A stretch of DNA of 64,000 nt from Pontederia crassipes (lineage: Eukaryota > Streptophyta > Magnoliopsida > Commelinales > Pontederiaceae). Shown piece after piece: positions 56,997 to 64,000 of this stretch (positions are counted from its first letter, which is position 1; each line of letters begins with the position of its first letter). The position numbers were made by a program, and so were the translations under genes. A model generated the notes under the pieces. The model was not told where the DNA came from. It did no database searches and was given only the letters and a program-made list of their open reading frames with translations. The stretch is from positions 38,891,909 to 38,955,908 of the forward strand of contig CM060184.1 in NCBI GenBank assembly GCA_030549335.1, in the 5' to 3' direction.

Positions 56997-57479
56997 TGTA
57001 GCAGGACTTGGATAACAAGGAGATAATTCTCTGGATTATAGTTTAGTTGGGACAAAATCTTATCTTTAGTGCAACTCTGTTTGATAGTTAGTTTTATAGT
57101 TTAGTTTGATAGTTAGTTTTAGAATTTTATCTCTAATAGTTAGTTTTAGAATTTTATCACTAGACCAGATCTTGTAATTGCTCTATATAAAGGGCACACT
57201 TTTATTTGTTGGAGATTATTATTGCTCCAGAAATATATTTCAGTTCTTCGAGTTGACTCATATTCAACTTGTTTTTTTCCCTGTTCTGTTACTGCTGTGT
57301 GCTTCCAAATTGTTCTTTCCCCTGTTCTGCTACTGCTGTGTGCTTGCAGAACAGATTTTACTTGCTGCGTGCGTTAGTTGGATACGACACAAAGTATTAG
57401 GTTGCTCCGGCAACTCAGATTTTTCTACTGCTGCTTCCGCATCACCGGACCACCAGCTTTCGACCAGGCCTCTGCAACA
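56997..57479 (+). mobile_element. Probable solo LTR with TATA box
   Basis: A 483-bp block starts TGTAGCAGGACTTGG and ends CTCTGCAACA. It holds repeated TTAGTTTTAGAATTTTATC units and then CTCTATATAAAGGGCACAC, a copia-like U3/TATA layout. LINE copy D sequence lies on both sides. Flanking pentamers do not match, so boundaries are tentative. Confidence 0.5.
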
Positions 57480-57706
57480 TTAGTGTCGGGGCACGCCGCC
57501 AAGGCCCAAAGGCGAGGAAACGACACTGATAGGGGGACCTCAGGTAGCCAGAAGGAAAAAGCCTCCTCGAAACTGAGTGAAGCAACATGAAGGGTCACAT
57601 CAAGGGAACTAGTGTTGCAACCTCATGCCAGAAGGATGAGGCCCCACATGGTAGAATAGCCTTGGACTCCCATGATAGGTCTGGACCATAGCAAGTGAAG
57701 AAAATC

Positions 57707-58323
57707 GAAATTTTAATTTCACTAAATGCCCTCCAAATTTGACACTTTCTCAGTGCCACCTTCTAACTTCACTTTGTAACCAAACTGTCCTCCATCTTTT
57801 ACTTGTTTCACCAACTGTCCTTTTGACCTATGATCGATCGTTACCCAGTTACTCGATCGACATGGCATCTACGTCGCAAATTTCTCTCTTCCACGCGAGC
57901 AAATGTGGCATCATTAAAAAAATAATAAATTTTAAATTTTTTTAAAAAAATGGGGTGCCGCCGTTCTGTGAGACTACGACCTCCTATCGTTGGCACGAGG
58001 GGTGGCCGCCGGACGTCGCAGAGGGGGGGGAGGGGGGCGACCCCCCCACCCCCAACCCCTCGCGTAGGTGATCGAAGGTTGCAAATGGACGTCAACCCAT
58101 TTTTTAAATTTACTATTTTTTAATAGTATTTTTTTTAAATAAAGTCACTTCACCCATTTGCTCTCATGAAAGAGAGAGAAAATCACCACGTGGACCGGTA
58201 ACTGGGTAACAGTTGTTGGTGAAATAAGCTAAAAGATGGCAGGCAGTCTAATTACAAAGTGAAGTTAGAGGATAATGCTGGGAAAGTGGCCAAACTTAGA
58301 GGGTATTTAGTGAAATTCTTTCG
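57707..58323. mobile_element. Mutator-like miniature element with long TIRs
   Basis: Ends match over about 100 bp in inverted order (TTTCACTAAATGCCCTC with CTAACTTCACTTTGTAA and TTTCACCAAC on both arms). The 9-bp flanks aagaaaatc and aataaaatc match at 8 of 9. Removing the element and one flank restores a LINE segment of the same length as copy E (GAAGAAAA...CCATAGGCTG, 25 bp). The centre has G-runs and C-runs (58020-58060). No transposase is coded. Confidence 0.75.
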
Positions 58324-59561
58324 AATAAAATCACGTGCCATAGGCTGTCCTTGGCCCCATGATCTGCCCCACACACTGGGCTAGGAGAGCCCGTAACTGT
58401 AGCAGAGGTCCTGAATGCCTAGACCTCCCTATGAGGTGGGCCGGCAGATGTTGTCATCCAACGAGGTGAATGCCTCGCCAATACGAGCTGCATCCTGCTA
58501 GAAGAATCTACTCAATGATCTAGCAATCCCTGGACCTGGGCGGGCAGGCAAATCACTGACATATAGTAGATCGGGAGTGTCGATAGAACAAATCGGAACA
58601 ACACAATTCAGCCACCCTATGATAAAAGCCTCGAATTCTAGCCCTGCAGCTTCTGCTCCAGTCACTTGACGACTAAAGTCCTCCTCTGGGAGCTGATGTG
58701 GTGGTCAGAAAGGGGGAGACCCAAGTATGTGATTGGCAGAGTACCAATAGAGGTGCAGAGATCAGTTGCACAACGTGCTGTAATGTCAGACGCCACGCCA
58801 ACGGGGATGGAGTAGGACTTGGCATGGTTGTTTTGAAGGCCAAAAGCCACGCCAAACAGCTCCACCAATATAGCCACTCATCTAGTCTCCTGCTCGGCAC
58901 CCTCGATGAAAAATTTATCATCCGAGTATTGCAAGAGAGGAACTAGGCGTCCAGTGAAACCGCTAGAGAGTCCGGCCTCACAAGAAACCTGAGTGCATCT
59001 AGTGAGAGCATCAACTGCCAGCACAAAGAGCATGGGGGCTAGTGGGCACCCCTATCATACTCCCCTCTATGGCTGCACCCAACCTCCCGCCATCGTCCCA
59101 TTGACCAAGCAATGATGATGCAACACTGCAACAAGGTAATCCAAGATTTTGGGGAGCTTCTGACCTGTAGTAAGTACCAAAGAAAATACCATAAGACAAT
59201 GGACATTGGAGAAATCAACCTTCCATAGGAAGGCCCGGATGCTAGTCCTCTACCGTGCTATGATTTCTAAGGCTATGATGTAGCTATTCCTGTACCATGG
59301 ATGAAAGCGACTATCCAGGATGAATGATGTCAGGGAGCACCTTCCGAATCTGTTTAGCTAGTACCCAAGCCACCAAAAGAGAGATGATGTTGGATATGGC
59401 AATTAGTCTAAAATCCTCCACTCATTCCGTTGTAGTAAGCTTGGGAAACATGACGAGAAGGAACCCCGGTTCCCACAAGTGAAATTTTGAACGACCGCCA
59501 TCACATCCTAGTGCACTACTAAGAGGAACTCCCTATAAAAAGAAAATTAGAAAACCAAGTC

Positions 59562-60126
59562 TGTTGGGAGTATCTCCCTCCTTATGCCAAGTCTATTGGG
59601 AGCATTGCCTCTACTAGATTAACGCAGCAGCAGTACAGAATTTTAAATAAGATAAGAGCTAACCCTAGGCACAATGAACGGTGTTCTATTACACCGTGCA
59701 AATAAGCCTCTGTAACGCTTGAAAGAACTACAGAAATTAGATGTTATGTCGCCGGTTCAAACGGACGATAATCAATAAATAAACTAGCAGGAATCCACCA
59801 GCACCTTAGAAGAAATCCAAGGTCAAGATAATGCGCACACGAACTCAGAAATTCAGAAAAACTCTGAACTTGAACTTTAATTAAAGAGATAAAGATGTGT
59901 TTTCAACTCTTACAAGTCAGACCAATATATAGGGATTCACAACTTGCAATATTATTAGCACTAGGACTCCTATAGCAAAAGGAAAACACAATCCCATCAG
60001 CATTAAGACTCTTATAACCTAACAGAAGTAAACTAAAAGGAAATAACACTCCTAACAGCATTAGGACTTCTAACAGAAATAAACTAAAAAGAAAATAAAA
60101 TCCTAACAGCAGTAGGACTCCCAACA
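59562..60126 (-). mobile_element. Solo LTR
   Basis: Terminal inverted words TGTTGGGAGT/ACTCCCAACA bound 565 bp. Read on the minus strand, the U3 has four degenerate repeats of a GGAGTCCTAATGCTGTTAGG type unit, then CCTATATATTGG, a plausible TATA box at about 59925. No primer site follows, so this is a lone LTR within LINE copy D. The flanks aagtc and tattc match at only 2-3 positions. Confidence 0.65.
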
Positions 60127-60914
60127 TATTCTTCAAATCTGAAACTAGATCAAAGTAGATCCTTGTCCATCAGAATTCTGTACAGAATTCTTGTGAACAA
60201 GATCTACATCATAGATCTACACCTTCTTGTCTTCTAATTGTATGATCTCCTGGCCCGTTTGAGCTCTTCTACCTGTTTCCGTGAGGTGGCATGAGTCCGC
60301 CACCCAATCGAGCCAGGAGATAACCCCCAGAGCCTCAGACCTCCACCACGGTCCTACTAGATCTATTTCCGATGGGCCTGGAGGAAGAATCGCAACCTGT
60401 CCAATCAAGTAGCTAGAGTCTTGGCTACTAAATCCGACGCTGCAATACTCTGCTACTGAACTGCGACAAGCTGCCAAAAACCATCCTCCAGGAAACAAGA
60501 TTGCTCAAAGCGAAAGGCATCGCTGAGACTGACCGTCATTAGATCGCCACACATAAGGGGGTGTGGTCCAAAAATGGTCGATCCGATGCTTGGATGTCGG
60601 TGGACCTCGGTTACCTCCACTAATCCAAGAAATCTATCAATCATTGATCTGGCAGATGATGTTGCTATGCTCCACCGTCTATACAGTTCGTGGTCGAAAA
60701 GTCGATCAATGACTGGCGTCAAATACCTAAACTCCTCTGCTTGTACGCCTCTTCATCGATTGATGAGCAATCCTCCATGTTTAAAGTGACATTATAGTTT
60801 TCCCCAATCAGCCATTGAGCATCGGGGAAGTGGACTTGAGCATCCTGGCGCTCCTCCCAAAAGGTGGCATGTATAGATGTCAAACATGGACCCATAAACA
60901 CAGGATAAGAGGTA

Positions 60915-61190
60915 TGAGCTATGATGAACAGGTACTTCATTTGCCCGGGAGTACCCGTACCGGGTATGTGTTAGGTACGGGTACGACCTCGGTACGTTCT
61001 GGTACGCTTAGGGTACGTACCCGTATTTAAATAATTATTTTTAAAAAATTAGGTATGACTCCGGTACGGTTTCGCTACGGGTGCGGATACGTTTGGGCCT
61101 ATGTAGCATAGGTACAGATACGGTACGGGTATGGGGTACGGCAATTTTTAAAAAACTAAGGTACGTGTACGACAATATATATTAATTATA
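60915..61190. repeat. GTACGGGTACG-type repeat between LINE copies D and E
   Basis: Dense GGTACGGGTACG words with variants fill both halves around TTTTTAAAAAATTAGG. It shares TATGTAGCATAGGTAC with the repeat upstream of WLIM1 (21284-21715). Edges approximate. Confidence 0.55.
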
Positions 61191-61200
61191 AAAATATAAA

Positions 61201-64000
61201 TTTTTTTTTAGAGGAAAAAGGATGATTCCAGTTAGAATATCATCCATGTATATTTATATCATAAAAAGGAACATCATATACAAGTGAGAAGCTCTCCAGA
61301 GGAGAGCGGCAAAAGGCACAAAAGTGCTACCCAAAACCCCATTCAAGAAGAAGGTAAAACATGTGGTGTACTATACTATCAACCTGACATCTCTCCCCAC
61401 AAAAAATGACCCGTTGCGCTGGAGCCAAATCGCCCAGGCACCGGCTATAAAAGACGCCACAGAAAGTCTCCAGCCCATCCTCCAAGTATCCAACGCCCTC
61501 ATACTCTGCCAGAAGTCCGCAGCCACCGGAGGGACACCACCCACAATTGAAATCCGAGACCAAACCTCTCGAACCACGCGGCAACAAAAGAATAAGTGTG
61601 CGACATCCTCTGCTGCCTCTCCGCACATAACACAGGAGGTGTCCGCGTGCGTCGCCCACCTCGCCCTATAGACTTTGGTAAGAATCTGCTCTCGTAGCAG
61701 AAGCCAAGCAAAGATCTTGACTTTAAGCGGCAAGCGGGAGCGCTAGATGCGCCTGCAATCCACTCTGAGGTCCTCTGAGTCGGTGGAAGCTGGAAGAAAA
61801 TGAAGATAGAGGCTACATGCCGAAAAAGCCCCCGATGCCCAAACCCAACCGTCAGACTGGGTCGGGTGAGGATGATAAGGGGCAATCATCTGATGAAGAG
61901 CACATAAATCAGAAAGCCGCTGATCAAAAAGTGGAGATCTGAAAAGGGGGTCCAGGACCCGGTCCCAGGATCACCCCTCCGAGACCAACACTCCGCCACC
62001 AATGCCTCTGGGTGTGATGCAAGAGCCAGTGATCGAGGGAAGGAATCCGCAAGAGGCCCTCCTGGGAACCAGTCATGCCGCCAGAAGGAGAAGGCCTCCC
62101 CAGAGCCTAGGGATGGAATCATGAATGACCGCACACGCTGGAATATGGCTACTACCCGCCTCCAAAATGAAGAGCCCCGAGGAACGGTGGGCCTAGAGTC
62201 CCACGAGAGATCACGACCGTAGCAGGTGAAGAAAACTTGTCTCCATAGGCTGTCATCGGGCCCCATAATCCGGTCCACCCACCTAGCAAGGAGCGCCCAG
62301 TTGGTGCAGTGAAGATCCCGAACACCCAATCCACCCTGCGAGGTGGGCCTACATATGCTGCTTCAATCCACAAGGTGGGCCCGACGAGCGGGGCTACACC
62401 CCTGCCAAAAGAATCTGCACCTCAAAGAGTCAATCCGTGAAAGTACCTGAGCAGGCATCTGGAGTACCGACATGAAGTAGATCGGGAGTGATGAGAGCAC
62501 AGATCAGAGCAGAATGAAACGACCACCACTAGATAAAAACCGAGAGCTCCAGCCCTGGAGACGGCGCTCCATCCGCTCAATAACCGGGGTCCACCTCCGA
62601 GAGCCAATATGCCGATCAGACAGGGGAAGCCCCAAGTAGGTAATAGGTAGGGCTCCAACCAGCGTATGCAGCTCCTCCGCACATCGCATAGCGTCCTCCG
62701 TCACCATGCCAAAAGGAATGAAAAATGACTTGGCATGATTGATCTCAAGACCCGAAACCAAGCCGAAGAGCTCCACCAAAATAGACACCTGTCTAGCCTC
62801 AGCCACGGAGCCCTCGATGAAGAAGACGGTGTCATCAGCATACTGGAGCAGAGGCACCAGCCCGCCGGCAAAGCCACTGAAAAGGCCGGATAGGCATGCC
62901 TACATCGGGCGAGGCCATCAACCGCCAGCGTGAACAGCATGGGTGCAAGAGGACACCCCCGGCGGACACCTCGCTGGGGCTGCACCCAGCCCCCGACCAT
63001 CGACCCATTAATCAGGACCGAGAAGAAAGCGGTGGTGATACACCGTTTCATCCAGGCAATCCAGGTCACAGGGAACCCTCTCACCTGTAAGGAATGGCAA
63101 AGGAAAGACCATGAGAGAGAATCATGAGCTTTGGAAAAATCAACCTTCCAGAGGAAGGCTTGCCGGCTGCTACGTCTCCACTGTGCTAAAATCTCAGAGG
63201 CCATAGAGTAATCATGGCTCTGCCGTGAACGAAAGCCGACTAGGCAGGAAGGATGAGGTCGGGGAGCACCTCCCGAAGCCGATTGGCCAACACCCGAGCC
63301 ACCACGAGATATATAGCGTTAGATAGGGCAATTGGCCAGAAGTCCTCCACTCTAACTGCTGGCATGCGCTTGGGCAGCATGAATAGAAGGAACCGGTTCA
63401 GACGCTCAAAGCCACGGTTCCCACAAGTGAACTCCTGGATGACCGCCATGACGTCCTCCCTCACCACTGGCCAAAACTCTCTGTAGAAGAAAACCGGGAA
63501 GCCGTCGAGGCCGGGGGACCCCTCGCTGTTGAGGTCGCGGAGTGCGTCGGTGACCTCGCTTCAGTGATGGTCTGCACTAACATGAAAGATTGATCATCAG
63601 TAATACAAGTAATACCTCTGAGGGACCACCTCCAGCCCGACGGAGGACGTCGTCTAGACTGGTCCCGATGGAAGGAAGTAATGGCGGTCTCGATGCGGTG
63701 GTGGCCGGTGATCCTCTGACCCATGACCTCCAACTGGTCAATCCGATTTGCCCGCCGCCGCGAGCTTGTATATAGGTGGAAGAAACGGGTATTGGCATCT
63801 CCTTCCCGAAGCCAGGTCTGCCGGGAGCGCTGCCTCCACTGAATCTCCACCAACCTGTCCTCGAAGTGTATAGTCGACTGGGCCTGCCTGCGCTGGGTCA
63901 CCTCGGTCTCAGTGAGGTGACGGGAGTCCTCATCCCGGTCAAGCCGAGAAATGACCTCCAAAGCCTCAGTCCTCCGTGCCTCCCGATCAGTCCGGATCTG
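61201..64000 (-). mobile_element. LINE copy E, best preserved, runs off the window
   Basis: The minus strand encodes most of an L1-type ORF2 with few breaks: RT start (FWPIALSNAIYLVVARVLAN, near 63260-63400), FLWKVDFSKAHDSLSWSF (63100-63170), VQPQRGVRRGCPLAPMLF (62950-63000), LLQYADDTVFFIEGS with the catalytic YADD (62800-62860), ITYLGLPLSDRHIG (62620-62660) and zf-RVT (ADTSCVMCGEAAEDVAHLFF, near 61580-61660) followed by AIWLQRN. The 3' end at 61201-61250 has the T-run and hairpin. The endonuclease lies beyond the right edge. It is the reference for reading the other copies. Confidence 0.88.

Larger units (their letters stand above)
55862..60912 (-). mobile_element. LINE copy D, split by four other elements
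   Basis: The minus strand carries, right to left, endonuclease remains (TFWEERQDAQVHFPDAQWLI, ENYNVTLNMEDCSS, 60719-60880; then MIDRFLGLVEV), RT with LLQYSDDKFFIEG near 58905-58945 where Ala of YADD is Ser, the GSLPITYLGLPLS-like segment, and the family 3' end with hairpin and T-run (55862-55913). All frames are broken. It is interrupted by an hAT element (56229-56920), a probable solo LTR (56997-57479), a Mutator-type element (57707-58323) and a solo LTR (59562-60126). Confidence 0.8.

Overview
The window looks like nuclear DNA of a flowering plant, most likely a monocot outside the grasses. It has GT-AG intron genes, a two-LIM protein of the plant-only WLIM1 type, an FBXO31-like F-box gene with a very GC-rich first exon, and abundant plant L1-type LINEs and LTR elements. 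The lineage is inferred from gene character, not from a marker. No bacterial, organellar, rRNA, tRNA or CRISPR locus was seen.

Layout. 1-16355: an old LINE fragment split by a minus-strand Ty1/copia element (70-15841) with LTRs, PBS, PPT, decayed gag-pol and an intact 428-codon frame in the env position. Nested in its pol is a 5.2 kb composite (7329-12521) of terminal-repeat-in-miniature (TRIM) pieces and a decayed Ty3/gypsy body. 16356-21715: gene-free DNA with microsatellites, a terminal-inverted-repeat element and a GTACGGGTACG-type repeat. 22026-23763 (+): WLIM1, five exons. 26241-27763 (-): F-box gene, two exons. 27764-32763: gene-free DNA with an hAT-type element that keeps an exact 8-bp target duplication. 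32764-55430 (-): the last ten exons of a large coiled-coil protein gene spread over 22.7 kb. 55862-64000: two more LINEs, one split by four other elements.

The coiled-coil gene's introns hold LINEs, an Au-like SINE, a 297-bp SMART element, a TRIM relative, a short gypsy derivative, tandem duplications, and at least five tiny (10-21 bp) insertions between direct repeats that look like the last few bases plus oligo(A) of the local LINE family. Most LINE-derived pieces there lie in the gene's own orientation.

The most unusual structures are the head-to-head (PBS-to-PBS) TRIM composite, which carries a piece of the initiator tRNA 5' end and sits in one 5-bp target duplication, and the set of ultra-short LINE stubs. 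Exon boundaries, repeat boundaries and family names were read by eye without database support.
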